Part shown: piece after piece, positions 26,400-41,630 of the stretch
Layout of the letters: each line of letters starts with the position of its first letter
Numbering within the stretch: the first letter of the stretch is position 1
NCBI GenBank assembly: GCA_027315115.1
Contig: DAHUYQ010000006.1
Location: 1-64,000, forward strand
Length of the DNA: 64,000 bases
Direction: 5' to 3'
DNA from: Solirubrobacterales bacterium
GTDB lineage: Bacteria; Actinomycetota; Thermoleophilia; Solirubrobacterales; Solirubrobacteraceae
Made by a program: the position numbers and the translations under genes
Notes under the pieces: model-generated
What the model was told of the DNA's origin: nothing
Database searches by the model: none
The model's input: the letters and a program-made list of their open reading frames with translations, nothing else

Positions 26400-27310
26400 G
26401 CGCCGCGGTGCAGATGTCCGAGCCGACGCAACCGAGCCTGAGGCGGCTGCGGCGCTTCGGCGTGCGACCCGACCACGACCTCGGCCAGAACTTCCTGATC
26501 GACTCGAACATCCTGCAGGTGATCGGCAGGGCGGCCGAGCTTTCGCCCGAGGATGTCGTGCTGGAGATCGGCGGGGGGCTGGGCGTGCTCTCCGAGCACC
26601 TGGCCCCCAAGGTCGCTCATCTGCACGTGATCGAGATCGACCGGCGGCTGGAGCCCGCGCTGCTGGACGCGCTCGCGCCCTGGGGCAACGTCACGCTGCA
26701 TTGGGGGGATGCGATGCGTGTCGACCTCGCGAGCATGCGGCCGGAGCCGAGCAAGGTCGTCGCGAACCTCCCGTACGGGATCGCCGCCGGTGTGCTGCTG
26801 CGCACGATCGAGGAGCTGCCGGGCGTCGGCCTGTGGATCGCGATGGTGCAGCGCGAGGTGGCTCAGCGGCTCGCGGCCTCGCCGGGCAGCGGCGCATATG
26901 GCGTGAGCTCGGCGATCGCGCAGCTCTCCTGCGAGGTCGAGCTGCTGCGCAACATCCCCCGCACCGTGTTTCATCCCGTGCCCAACGTGGACTCCGCCCT
27001 GGTGAGAATGGCGCGCGTCGCCGAGGCCCCTTCGCCCGCGCTTGCCGCGCTGGTCAGAGCGTCCTTCGCGCACAGGCGCAAGGCGCTCGCGCGATCGGTC
27101 TCGATCGCCACCGCGGGTGGCGGCCCGCGGGGGCGGCAGGCCGGAGCCGGAGCCGGAGCCGGAGCCGCGGGACGCTTGCGGGCGGGGCCGGTGCTTTCGC
27201 GCCAGCGCGTGCTGGACGCGCTCGCGGAGATGGGTCTGCCGCAGGACGTCAGAGCGGAGCGGCTCTCGGCGCGGCAGTTCCGCGAGCTGGGAAGGCTGCT
27301 CGGGGCATGA
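26396..27310 (+). CDS. rsmA: 16S rRNA (adenine-1518/1519-N6)-dimethyltransferase
   Basis: The 304-aa KsgA-type enzyme has LGQNFLIDSNI, SAM motif I (VLEIGGGLGVLS) and the catalytic NLPYGIA. Near residue 245 it carries a Gly/Ala insertion coded by a short GCCGGA hexamer repeat at 27140-27167. The start overlaps tatD as GTGA and the stop overlaps ispE as ATGA. Dimethylation of the two adenines is a late step of 30S maturation. Confidence 0.93.
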   Translation: MSAAVQMSEPTQPSLRRLRRFGVRPDHDLGQNFLIDSNILQVIGRAAELSPEDVVLEIGGGLGVLSEHLAPKVAHLHVIEIDRRLEPALLDALAPWGNVTLHWGDAMRVDLASMRPEPSKVVANLPYGIAAGVLLRTIEELPGVGLWIAMVQREVAQRLAASPGSGAYGVSSAIAQLSCEVELLRNIPRTVFHPVPNVDSALVRMARVAEAPSPALAALVRASFAHRRKALARSVSIATAGGGPRGRQAGAGAGAGAAGRLRAGPVLSRQRVLDALAEMGLPQDVRAERLSARQFRELGRLLGA

Positions 27311-28236
27311 GCTCATTCGAGCCGCTGCGGGTGCTGGCGCCCGCGAAGATCAACCTCGGGCTGTTCGTCGGGCCGCTGCGCGAGCGTGACGGCAAGCACG
27401 AGCTCGCGAGCGTGATGCAGTCGATCTCGCTGGCGGACGAGCTGACGCTGACGCTGGCGCCTGCCGCCGCCGACGACGAGCTGGTCTGCCCCGGTGTGGA
27501 CGGTCCACCTGAGCGCAACCTGGCGATGCGCGCGCTGAGCGCATTCCGGCGCGCGAGCGGGTGGGATGCGGGTCCGGTGCGCCTGCAGGTGCTCAAGCGG
27601 GTGCCCGTGGCGGCGGGACTCGGGGGCGGCTCCGGGGATGCGGCGGCCACTTTGAGGCTCGCGATGGCCGCCTCCGGGCGCGGCGATGCAGACATGCTGC
27701 TGGAGCTGGCCGCGGATCTGGGCGCCGACGTGCCGGCCCAGGTGCGGCCCGGCAGATGGCTCGCAAGGGGCGCGGGCGAGGATCTCATCGAGCTCTCGCC
27801 TCCGAGCACAGAGCTGGGCGTGCTCGTCTTTCCCGACCCCCACGAGCTCTCCACCGCTGCTGTCTACGGAGCGCTCGATCGCCATTGGAGCCTGCGTTCG
27901 GAGACAGAGCTGGACCGTCTGGCGCGCGCGCTGCGCAAGGCTCTTCAGGACGGCCAGGCGCTCCCTCCGCTGGGGCTGCTCGGCAACGACCTGCAGGCGC
28001 CGGCTGTCTCGCTCTGCCACTCGATCGCCGAATCCCTACATCGTGCGAGGCTGATGGGCGCGGAGGCGGCGATCCTCAGCGGGTCCGGCCCGACGGTGCT
28101 CGGTCTCTACGCCGGGCCCGACGGTCCCGCCAGGGCGCAGCGCGCCGCCGAACAGCTTGCCGGACAGGGGCTGACAGCGCTAGCGGCCAGATCCGTCGAC
28201 GCCTCCTACGGCCAGGCGATGCCCGCGACGGCGTGA
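27307..28236 (+). CDS. ispE: 4-diphosphocytidyl-2-C-methyl-D-erythritol kinase
   Basis: The 309-aa GHMP kinase phosphorylates CDP-ME in the MEP isoprenoid pathway. Motifs are APAKINLGL at the N terminus, the ATP loop PVAAGLGGGSGDAAA, and the GHMP motif AILSGSGPTVLGL. It is the last gene of the rsmI-metG-tatD-rsmA-ispE operon, an order common in actinobacteria. Confidence 0.93.
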   Translation: MSSFEPLRVLAPAKINLGLFVGPLRERDGKHELASVMQSISLADELTLTLAPAAADDELVCPGVDGPPERNLAMRALSAFRRASGWDAGPVRLQVLKRVPVAAGLGGGSGDAAATLRLAMAASGRGDADMLLELAADLGADVPAQVRPGRWLARGAGEDLIELSPPSTELGVLVFPDPHELSTAAVYGALDRHWSLRSETELDRLARALRKALQDGQALPPLGLLGNDLQAPAVSLCHSIAESLHRARLMGAEAAILSGSGPTVLGLYAGPDGPARAQRAAEQLAGQGLTALAARSVDASYGQAMPATA

Positions 28237-28312
28237 CCCTGAGGCGCGGGCGGCGGCCGGGCGCCGTGGCGCTCGCATCGCCTGCCGTTACGCAACAATG
28301 GTGCCCAGCACC

Positions 28313-28525
28313 ATGAGCAGAGCAGCGATCACCGATCTCGTGACCGTCTGTGCGGTCGTATTCGGGCTGGCGATCTTCGCGGCCCTGATCCTCGTGCCCG
28401 CGTGGACCTCCTACACCCGCATCTGGGAGCGGGTCGCGGCGGCGTTCATGTCGCTATACGTGCTCGTGGTGTTCGCCGGCATCGGCGTGCTCGGGGCGAT
28501 AGCCGTCGTCTACTACTGGGGCTGA
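28313..28525 (+). CDS. Small two-helix membrane protein
   Basis: The 70-aa product has two hydrophobic helices (about residues 8-28 and 43-64) separated by a short polar loop. It has no recognised domain. It lies between ispE and the PucR gene, with 39 bp to the next start. The ATG at 28313 is chosen; one at 28298 adds five residues. Confidence 0.55.
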   Translation: MSRAAITDLVTVCAVVFGLAIFAALILVPAWTSYTRIWERVAAAFMSLYVLVVFAGIGVLGAIAVVYYWG

Positions 28526-28564
28526 GGGCCTATCCTCGACGCGCTCGACGCGGTCACCGAGGCT

Positions 28565-29737
28565 GTGGCGGCCGGCGCCGGCCTGCCCGAGGTCGTGCGC
28601 GCCGCGGCGCGTGCACTCGACGCGAGCCTCGCGGTCACCGACGCCGGGGGCGCGACGCTCGCGGTGGCCGCGCGATCGCAGTCGGAAGAGCGCGCGCTGC
28701 TGGCCAAGGCCGACGGCGTGCAGGGCGTGCCGCTGCGCCTCGCGGACACGGTCGTGGGCACCCTGCACATGCGGGCTCGCAGCGAGGCGCCCGCGTCGAT
28801 GCTGCGCCTGATCACGACGATGATCGCCTCCGAGGTCGAGCGGATGCGCGCTCCGGCCCGAGCCTCGGAGTCGGCCGCGGGCGACTTCCTGCGCGCGGTG
28901 CTCTCGCGTGAGCTGGTGGACCGCGAGCAGCTAATCGCCGGCGCGCGCGAGCTCTCGCTCGACGTCGCCGACGGCGCCAGCATGATCGTCGCCCGCGCGC
29001 GGCCCCAGGCTCCGACGGAGGAGGGCTGGCGCGGCCGCGTGCGCGCGATCGCCGAGCGTGGCGCGCGCGCCGTGTCCAACCGGGCAATCGCCGCGCTCTC
29101 CGAGCGCGACGGCATCTCCGCGGCCGAGGTGATCGTGCTGGTGCCGGGCGGCGAGGAGCAGACCGGCGCCCGCGCCGCCGACGCGGTCGCGAGGGAGCTC
29201 CAGGAGGCGCTCAGCGGCTTCACGTTCGCGCTGGGGCGCAGCCGCATCGCCTCCGATCCAGCCGATTTGCCGCGTGCCGCCGCCGAGGCTCTGCTCGCGG
29301 CCAACGTCGCGGAGGGAGGCGACGGGCAGCAGCCGCTGGCGTTCGACCAGACGGGCGCCTACAGGCTGCTGCTCTCCACGATGAGCGAGAACCCCGGTGA
29401 GCTGCAGCGCTTCTATGCGGAGACCGTGGAGCCGCTGGTCGCCTACGACGACCAGTACGAGACCGACCTCCTGCAGACGCTCGAGACCTTCCTCGAGCTC
29501 GACGGGAACGTCGCGCGGACGGCCCAGCGCCTGTTCACCCACAGGCACACGATCTACTACCGCCTGGAGCGCGTGCGCGAGCTCACCGGCCTGGACGTCA
29601 GCTCGACGGACGGGCGCGAGAAGCTCTCGCTTGGGCTGAAGGCGATGCGCGTGCTCGGACTCTCCTCCTCCGCCGGTCCGGCGAGCGAGGCCGGCGCGGC
29701 CGGCGGGCGGGTGCCGCGCGGCGCGAGCGAGTCCTAG
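28565..29737 (+). CDS. PucR/CdaR-type transcriptional regulator
   Basis: The 390-aa protein has an N-terminal GAF-like sensory region (to about 100) and a central GGDEF-related CdaR domain. At about 296-360 is the PucR C-terminal helix-turn-helix (LLQTLETFLELDGNVARTAQ, then LFTHRHTIYYRLERV). Such regulators usually control purine, sugar-acid or amino-acid catabolism. GTG at 28565 is the only start in the open frame after the stop at 28523. Targets unknown. Confidence 0.85.
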   Translation: MAAGAGLPEVVRAAARALDASLAVTDAGGATLAVAARSQSEERALLAKADGVQGVPLRLADTVVGTLHMRARSEAPASMLRLITTMIASEVERMRAPARASESAAGDFLRAVLSRELVDREQLIAGARELSLDVADGASMIVARARPQAPTEEGWRGRVRAIAERGARAVSNRAIAALSERDGISAAEVIVLVPGGEEQTGARAADAVARELQEALSGFTFALGRSRIASDPADLPRAAAEALLAANVAEGGDGQQPLAFDQTGAYRLLLSTMSENPGELQRFYAETVEPLVAYDDQYETDLLQTLETFLELDGNVARTAQRLFTHRHTIYYRLERVRELTGLDVSSTDGREKLSLGLKAMRVLGLSSSAGPASEAGAAGGRVPRGASES

Positions 29738-29829
29738 CTGGTCCTGGAGGCCGGGTCTCGCGACTGCGCGCCGGTGCCGGGCTCGGCGCGTCAAAGGACG
29801 GTGCGCGAACCTGGCGGGCGGACCCGGTG

Positions 29830-30393
29830 TCAGCCCCCGCGTGCGGCGAGCACGAGCGTGTAGATCGCGCCGACTTTGCGGTTGGTCCTGCGCGGCGCGC
29901 CCAGGCTGATTCCGACGCCGACGGCCTGGAAGCTCGGCGTCAACAAGATTTCGCGGTGCGGCCCCGAGCTCAGCCAGGCGGCGACGACGGCCGCCGGCGT
30001 CGACTGGCTCGCGTCGCCCCATCCGATGTTCTGGCCCACCGACAGCCGCGGGCTGTTGCGCCCGTATGCCGACGCTTCGATCCTCTGCATCGGCGTGGCG
30101 CCCGAGAGGCTGTTGTCGCCGAAGTAGCCGCCGATCAGCATGTCGTGGCTCTGGCCGGCCGCGATCGAGCGCAGAGCGGCGTTCATGCGGAAAGGCCGCA
30201 GACCGTGCGCGTGCCGCGCCCGGTTGATCACGCACAGCGTCGCCGCGACGGCGGTCCGCATCGTGCTCTTCCGCGGGCGCGCATAGGCCCCTCGGCAGAG
30301 CTGCGCCCTGCCGGCTGCCGCCGGCCCAGCCATCGCTGTGAACGCCACCAGCGCCAATGCGCCGAGCATGGCGACTCGCATACGCCAATTCAT
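29830..30393 (-). CDS. Secreted CAP-domain (SCP/PR-1-like) protein
   Basis: The 187-aa protein has a signal peptide (MNWRMRVAMLGALALVAFTA, cleavage probably after AAAG). The CAP domain follows, with INRARHAHGLRPF, AAGQSHDMLIGGYFGDN, VGQNIGWG and SSGPHREILLTPSF. Bacterial CAP proteins are extracellular and of mostly unknown function. It stands alone, convergent with the PucR gene. Confidence 0.85.
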   Translation of the reverse strand: MNWRMRVAMLGALALVAFTAMAGPAAAGRAQLCRGAYARPRKSTMRTAVAATLCVINRARHAHGLRPFRMNAALRSIAAGQSHDMLIGGYFGDNSLSGATPMQRIEASAYGRNSPRLSVGQNIGWGDASQSTPAAVVAAWLSSGPHREILLTPSFQAVGVGISLGAPRRTNRKVGAIYTLVLAARGG

Positions 30394-30574
30394 CGCGTGC
30401 TCCCCTTCGACGGATCGAGGGGCGCATCCTTTCAGATGTCGATGCGGAACGTTTTGCTCGGTTGTGATCGGCGCCGATTTGTCTGTGACGTCACGGTGAG
30501 GCGACGGTTAGCACAAGCACGTGTCCTGGGCCGAGCAGCCCTTCATGCGATGATGCACAGCACACGCCGGTCTT

Positions 30575-30646
30575 TGGGGAGTGGGGTAATTGGCAGCCCG
30601 GGAGACTTTGGCTCTTCAAGTTCTGGTTCGAGTCCAGGCTCCCCAG
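30575..30646 (+). tRNA. tRNA-Gln (anticodon UUG)
   Basis: The acceptor stem TGGGGAG pairs with CTCCCCA and the discriminator is G. The anticodon stem GGAGA/TCTTC encloses CTTTGGC with anticodon TTG. The T arm TCTGG-TTCGAGT-CCAGG is intact. CCA is not encoded. Confidence 0.95.
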
Positions 30647-30740
30647 TAGTGATCGCCCAGCGCCCGCGGCCTCGGCTTGAGGCAGGCGTCGCGCGGCACG
30701 ACGAGATCGTCGTGGATCGGTGCGGATTGGGGCCAGGAAG

Positions 30741-30878
30741 GTGTCTCGCCCGCCCTACATCCACCTGCTTCGGGAGGTGCGAGCGCTCGGATATAGCGCG
30801 GTTGGACGACGCTACGGCGTGTCGGACAACGCGGTCCGCAAGTGGCTCGCCCACTACGAGCGGGCTGGCGCCGGAGGC
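30741..30878 (+). pseudogene. Remnant of an HNH-endonuclease-type C-terminal helix-turn-helix
   Basis: The stretch reads PPYIHLLREVRALGYSAVGR, then RYGVSDNAVRKWLAHYE. I recall this HTH tail at the C-terminus of phage/homing-type HNH endonucleases. No HNH motif precedes it. It begins 94 bp after tRNA-Gln and stays in frame, without a stop, into glmU. A GTG at 30741 with AGGAAG just before it could start a fused product, but a relic is more likely. Confidence 0.45.
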
Positions 30879-30944
30879 ATGTCAGACGGGCAGGGAACGC
30901 GTGCTGCGGACTCTGTGCCACGTGCTGCGGCTACAGTCTTGGCC

Positions 30945-32327
30945 GTGAGCGGGTTGACGGTGATCGTGCTGGCGGCTGGCCAGGGCACGCGCATGCGCAG
31001 CAAGACGCCCAAGGCGCTGCACGAGCTCTGCGGGCGGCCGATGGCCCTGTGGCCTGTGGCTGCCGCGCAGGAGGCCGGCGCCGCGCGCGTGGTGATGGTC
31101 GACGCGCCCGCCAGGCCGCTGGAAGCCGTGCTGGGAGAGGGCGTCGAGCTCGCTGTCCAACCGGAGGCCAACGGAACCGGCGGGGCCGTGATCGCGGCCT
31201 CATCGCACATCGACCCCGACAGCACCGTCGTGGTGCTCAGCGGGGACGTTCCGCTGGTGAGCGCGCAGGCGATCCTAGGGCTGGCGCGGGCGCATGAGGC
31301 CGATGGCGCGGCCGCGACGCTGGCCAGCACCGTTCTGGAGGACCCGGCCGGCTACGGCCGCGTGGTGCGCGACGACTCGGGCGCGCTGCTGAAGGTCGTC
31401 GAGACAAAGGTGGCCGGCGACGCGAGCGAGGAGGAGCTTCAGATCGACGAGGTGAACACGGGCATATACGCCTTCAGCGGCGCCGCGCTGCTGGACGCGC
31501 TGCCCCGTCTGAGCGCCGACAACGCGCAGGGAGAGCTCTACCTGCCGCAGACCCTGGACATCCTGCGTGCCGACGGGCAGCGCGTCGCCGTCCACGTCGT
31601 CGACGACGAGCGGCTGGTGCTGGGCGTCAACGATCGCGTCGCGCTTGCTCGCGCACGCGCGCTCGCCCAGACGGCGATCTGCGAGCGGCACATGCTCGCC
31701 GGCGTGAGCATCGTCGACCCCGCGTCGACCTTGATCGAGGTCGATGTGCAGATCGGCCAGGACGCGGTGATCGAGCCCGGCACGCAGCTCCGCGGACGCA
31801 CGGTGGTCGGCGAGTCCGCCGTGGTGGGCCCGCACACCAACGCGATCGACTCGCAGATCGGCGCCGGCGCCAGGGTTCGCATGGCCTGGCTGGAGGGGGC
31901 ACGGGTCGGCGAGGGCGCGACCGTGGGGCCGTTCGCATACCTGCGCCCCGGGGCGCGCCTCGGCGAGGGCTCGAAGGTGGGCACGTTCGTCGAGGTCAAG
32001 AACTCCGACATCGGCGCCGGCGCGAAGGTCCCGCACCTCTCCTACATCGGGGACGCGGACGTCGGCGAGCGCACCAACCTCGGCGCGGGCACGATCACCG
32101 CCAACTACGACGGCCGCGAGAAGCACAGGACGACGATCGGCCGTGACGTGCGGGGCGGCGTGGACACCTCCTTCGTGGCTCCCGTCGACATCGGCGACGG
32201 CGCCTACACGGCCGCCGGCTCGGTGATCACCGAGGACGTGCCGGCGCAGGCGCTCGGGATCGCCCGCGCCCAGCAGGTGAACATCGACGGCTACGCCGAG
32301 CGGCAGCGCGGCGAGCGAACCGCATGA
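30945..32327 (+). CDS. glmU: Bifunctional N-acetylglucosamine-1-P uridyltransferase/glucosamine-1-P acetyltransferase
   Basis: The 460-aa enzyme makes UDP-GlcNAc. The N-terminal nucleotidyltransferase has LAAGQGTRMRSKTPKALHEL, and the C-terminal left-handed beta-helix has hexapeptide repeats ending YIGDADVGERTNLGAGTITA and NYDGREKHRT. The GTG at 30945 gives the normal length. The frame remains open upstream through the HTH relic at 30741, so a longer N-terminal form cannot be excluded. The stop overlaps an upstream prs ATG. Confidence 0.93.
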   Translation: MSGLTVIVLAAGQGTRMRSKTPKALHELCGRPMALWPVAAAQEAGAARVVMVDAPARPLEAVLGEGVELAVQPEANGTGGAVIAASSHIDPDSTVVVLSGDVPLVSAQAILGLARAHEADGAAATLASTVLEDPAGYGRVVRDDSGALLKVVETKVAGDASEEELQIDEVNTGIYAFSGAALLDALPRLSADNAQGELYLPQTLDILRADGQRVAVHVVDDERLVLGVNDRVALARARALAQTAICERHMLAGVSIVDPASTLIEVDVQIGQDAVIEPGTQLRGRTVVGESAVVGPHTNAIDSQIGAGARVRMAWLEGARVGEGATVGPFAYLRPGARLGEGSKVGTFVEVKNSDIGAGAKVPHLSYIGDADVGERTNLGAGTITANYDGREKHRTTIGRDVRGGVDTSFVAPVDIGDGAYTAAGSVITEDVPAQALGIARAQQVNIDGYAERQRGERTA

Positions 32328-32350
32328 GCGCGAGCGAGCCGCATGAGCTT

Positions 32351-32356
32351 TACAAT
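32351..32356 (+). promoter_or_regulatory. Putative -10 box for prs inside the glmU-prs junction
   Basis: TACAAT ends 9 nt before the ATG at 32366. It would give prs its own short-leader transcript in addition to glmU read-through. Confidence 0.45.
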
Positions 32357-32365
32357 CCATCGGAG

Positions 32366-33388
<1,023 letters not shown>

Positions 33389-33452
33389 ACGCGCTTGCGC
33401 CGGCCTCCGGCGGGCGGTGGCCAGGGAGGACGGCCTTCTCGGCGTCGGCTGC

Positions 33453-33458
33453 TAGAGT
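33453..33458 (+). promoter_or_regulatory. Putative -10 box of rplY
   Basis: TAGAGT lies 13 nt before the rplY ATG within a GCTAGAGT context that recurs before other genes here. Confidence 0.4.
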
Positions 33459-33471
33459 CCTCGCCCCGGAA

Positions 33472-34128
33472 ATGGCTGACGATAGTTCGACACTCACAGT
33501 CCACAGCCGCGAGCCCGAAGGCTCGCGTTCGGCGCGGCGCCTGCGACGCTCCGGCCGCGTCCCCGGCGTGCTCTACGGCGCCGGCGAGACGCCGTTGAGC
33601 TTCGACGTGGACGCGCGCGAGCTGCGCGTGGCGCTAGCGGCCAGCGGCGCGGTGCTGGACCTGAGCATCGACGGGGGCAAGCCCAGCCCGGTCGTGCTCA
33701 AGGAAGCGCAGCGCGACCCTGTGCGCGGCGACACGACCCATGTCGATCTGCTGCGCGTAAAGCTCGACACCGCGATCAGCGCGGTGGTCACGCTGGAGCT
33801 CGCCGGCGTCGACGACGCGCCCGGCGTCAAGCGTGGCGGCGTGCTGGAGCACCTCACGCGCGAGGTGAACATTGAGGCGCTGCCTACCGCGATTCCCGAG
33901 TCGATCGTCCACGACGTGAGCGCGATGGAGATCGGCGAGACGGTGATGCTCGAGGCTGTGAGCCCGCCGCAGGGCGTCAGCCTGCTCGACGATCCGGAGA
34001 CGGTGGTCGCCATCCTCTCGCCGCCACGGCTGCAGACCGAAGCTGAACCGGAGATCGAGTCCGAGACGGGTCTGGTGGGCGAGCAGGCCGGCGAGTCGGG
34101 CGGAGGCGAGTCCGGCGGTCAGGAGTAG
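33472..34128 (+). CDS. rplY: Ribosomal protein L25/CTC family
   Basis: The 218-aa protein is the long CTC form. An N-terminal 5S-rRNA-binding L25 domain (REPEGSRSARRLRRSGRVPG, then VLYG) is followed by a TL5 C-terminal domain and an acidic Glu/Gly-rich tail. CTC proteins bind 5S rRNA and help under stress. Its TAG stop is in the same frame as pth, which begins 3 nt later. Confidence 0.92.
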   Translation: MADDSSTLTVHSREPEGSRSARRLRRSGRVPGVLYGAGETPLSFDVDARELRVALAASGAVLDLSIDGGKPSPVVLKEAQRDPVRGDTTHVDLLRVKLDTAISAVVTLELAGVDDAPGVKRGGVLEHLTREVNIEALPTAIPESIVHDVSAMEIGETVMLEAVSPPQGVSLLDDPETVVAILSPPRLQTEAEPEIESETGLVGEQAGESGGGESGGQE

Positions 34129-34131
34129 CCG

Positions 34132-34788
34132 CTGCGCCCGTTTGGCAGGGCCGCAGCCGTCGACTGGCTGATCGTAGGGCTGGGCAACCCCGGCCGCGAG
34201 CATGAGGGCACGCGGCACAACGTAGGCTTCGCGGTCGCGGACGAGCTGGCGCGGCGCTGGGATCTCCCCAAGCCCAAGGAGCGCTTCCGCGGCAGGATCA
34301 CAGAGGGCCGCGCGGGCGTGGCGGGCGGGCCGAGGGTCGGAGCGCCGGCCGTGGGGGCGCCGGAAAGCGGCGGTCCGACCGTCGTCGGGGCCCGCGATCG
34401 AGTGCGCGTCGCGCTGCTCTGGCCGCTGACCTACATGAACGACGCGGGCCGTTGCGCAGGGCCGGCGCGCGGCTCCTTCAAGCTGCCGATCGAGCGCGTG
34501 CTGGTGCTGCACGACGAGATCGACCTGCCATTCGGCGAGATCCGCGTGCGCCTGGGCGGCGGGCTGGCCGGCCACAACGGCCTGAAGTCGCTGCGCCGCG
34601 AGCTGGGCGGAGCCGAGTTCTGGCGGGTGCGGATCGGCGTCGGGCGCCCCGAGTCCACCGACCCCGAGATCGTCGCCTCATACGTGCTCTCGCGCTTTCG
34701 CGAGAGCGACGCCGAAGTCAGCGCGCTCGTGGAGCGCGCGGCCGACGCCGCGGAAGCGCTAGTGCTCGACGACGAGGCACACTCCTAG
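34132..34788 (+). CDS. pth: Peptidyl-tRNA hydrolase with an apparent CTG start
   Basis: The product recycles peptidyl-tRNA released from stalled ribosomes. Catalytic motifs are all present: GLGNPG, TRHNVGF (catalytic His), LVLHDEIDLPFG (Asp) and GHNGL. The homologous frame runs back to the rplY stop at 34126-34128 without any ATG, GTG or TTG before the N-terminal motif. CTG at 34132 has AGGAG with 6-nt spacing, so I infer a CTG start (218 aa). A Gly/Ala/Pro-rich insertion of about 25 residues precedes the LLWPLTYMN motif, so a GTG at 34318 would delete the active site. Confidence 0.85.
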   Translation: MRPFGRAAAVDWLIVGLGNPGREHEGTRHNVGFAVADELARRWDLPKPKERFRGRITEGRAGVAGGPRVGAPAVGAPESGGPTVVGARDRVRVALLWPLTYMNDAGRCAGPARGSFKLPIERVLVLHDEIDLPFGEIRVRLGGGLAGHNGLKSLRRELGGAEFWRVRIGVGRPESTDPEIVASYVLSRFRESDAEVSALVERAADAAEALVLDDEAHS

Positions 34789-34790
34789 CC

Positions 34791-38189
<3,399 letters not shown>

Positions 38190-38231
38190 TCGTGTGGTGG
38201 GGAACCGCACCATGCCGCTGTTGCTTTCCGC

Positions 38232-38237
38232 TACTAT
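38232..38237 (+). promoter_or_regulatory. Putative -10 box of the foldase gene
   Basis: TACTAT ends 10 nt before the ATG at 38248. Confidence 0.35.
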
Positions 38238-38247
38238 GCCCCACTCG

Positions 38248-40741
<2,494 letters not shown>

Positions 40742-40809
40742 GGCTCTCGTCTGGAGGTCGCCGCGATGCGGCTTGAAGGAGCTTCGTCGCGCGTCTCGAA
40801 TGCGTGAGG

Positions 40810-41124
40810 ATGGCGCGCGCAGCCGTGAGAGCACAACCCCGTGGAGGCCTTCGATGGGACAGGGTGGGCCGCCTGGCGATGCTGGCCGTCGTCGTCGTCC
40901 TGCTCGCGCTCTACGTCCGCTCCGGCCTCTCGCTCTGGAGCGCCTGGCGCGCATCGAGCCTCGACAGCGCAAAGGTGGTCTCGCTGAAGGCCCAGAACGA
41001 CCGCCTGAAGAGCCGGGACGCGCAGCTCCACGAACGCTGGGAGACCGAAGCGCAGGCGCGGCGTCTGGGGATGGCCCGCGCCGGCGAGAAGGCCTACGTG
41101 ATCCGCGGGCTGCCTCACGACTGA
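40810..41124 (+). CDS. ftsB: Septum-formation protein FtsB/DivIC family
   Basis: The 104-aa protein has a basic cytoplasmic N terminus, one transmembrane helix (LAMLAVVVVLLALYV), and a coiled coil (LKAQNDRLKSRDAQLHERWE). The C-terminal segment reads ARRLGMARAGEKAYVI. This is the FtsB/DivIC plan; the protein links FtsQ and FtsL at the divisome. Position after eno supports the call. A GTG at 40804 is an alternative start. Confidence 0.85.
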   Translation: MARAAVRAQPRGGLRWDRVGRLAMLAVVVVLLALYVRSGLSLWSAWRASSLDSAKVVSLKAQNDRLKSRDAQLHERWETEAQARRLGMARAGEKAYVIRGLPHD

Positions 41125-41150
41125 GGCTCACGCGCCGCAGCTCCGGCTGC

Positions 41151-41156
41151 TAGCCT
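41151..41156 (+). promoter_or_regulatory. Putative -10 box of the 41166 gene
   Basis: TAGCCT ends 9 nt before the GTG start. Confidence 0.3.
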
Positions 41157-41165
41157 CGCGCCGCA

Positions 41166-41492
41166 GTGGAGGCGACGCGGGCGATCGAACAGTGGCGTGA
41201 GGGCGAACGACGGCTGCGGGCCTGCCCCACCGAGCGCAAGCCCACCCTCGAGCGGATATCCGCGACGCTCGTGAGCGAGCTGCGCAGGCGTCTCGGTGGG
41301 CGATTCACCGTCGCCGAACTGGTCGAGCTCTACGACCGCGGCACCTCCTGGTGCCTGCAGAGCGCGATGAGGATCGCGCCAGAGGACCCGTGGGCGTGGG
41401 ACTCAGGCGTCGTCGTGGACGCCGCATTCGCCCGGTACCTGCGAGAGGCCGCCGACTACGCGGGCGGCAAGCACGTCGCGGAGGAGCAGTAG
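41166..41492 (+). CDS. Conserved hypothetical protein
   Basis: The 108-aa, probably all-helical protein has no motif I can name (FTVAELVELYDRGTSWCLQS and PWAWDSGVVVDAAFARYLRE are its most patterned stretches). It follows ftsB on the same strand in the enolase neighbourhood. Codon use is normal for the window, supporting real coding. Confidence 0.6.
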   Translation: MEATRAIEQWREGERRLRACPTERKPTLERISATLVSELRRRLGGRFTVAELVELYDRGTSWCLQSAMRIAPEDPWAWDSGVVVDAAFARYLREAADYAGGKHVAEEQ

Positions 41493-41524
41493 AGACGCGC
41501 GGTATCGCGCGGGTCGCGCTAGGC

Positions 41525-41630
41525 CCTAGACGGTCGAGAGTCAAGGAGCTCAAGGACGCAGTGAGCGTGGCGTACGGATGTACGCGAGCGAGCGAGGACG
41601 CAGAGATCCGCCGGCTATCGGCCGTCTAGG
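41525..41630. repeat. Structured intergenic element, copy B
   Basis: The core at 41552-41601 matches copy A (14957-15005) except at four transitions and in the hairpin loop. The hairpin is GCGTAC-GGAT-GTACGC. The outer closing stem CCTAGACGG/CCGTCTAGG is unrelated in sequence to copy A's but still perfectly paired. The right arm overlaps the stop codon of the minus-strand gene. Confidence 0.6.

Noticed and set aside
30484-30497. GTGACGTCAC palindrome upstream of the CAP gene
   Set aside because: A 10-bp palindrome alone is too short to support an operator call here.
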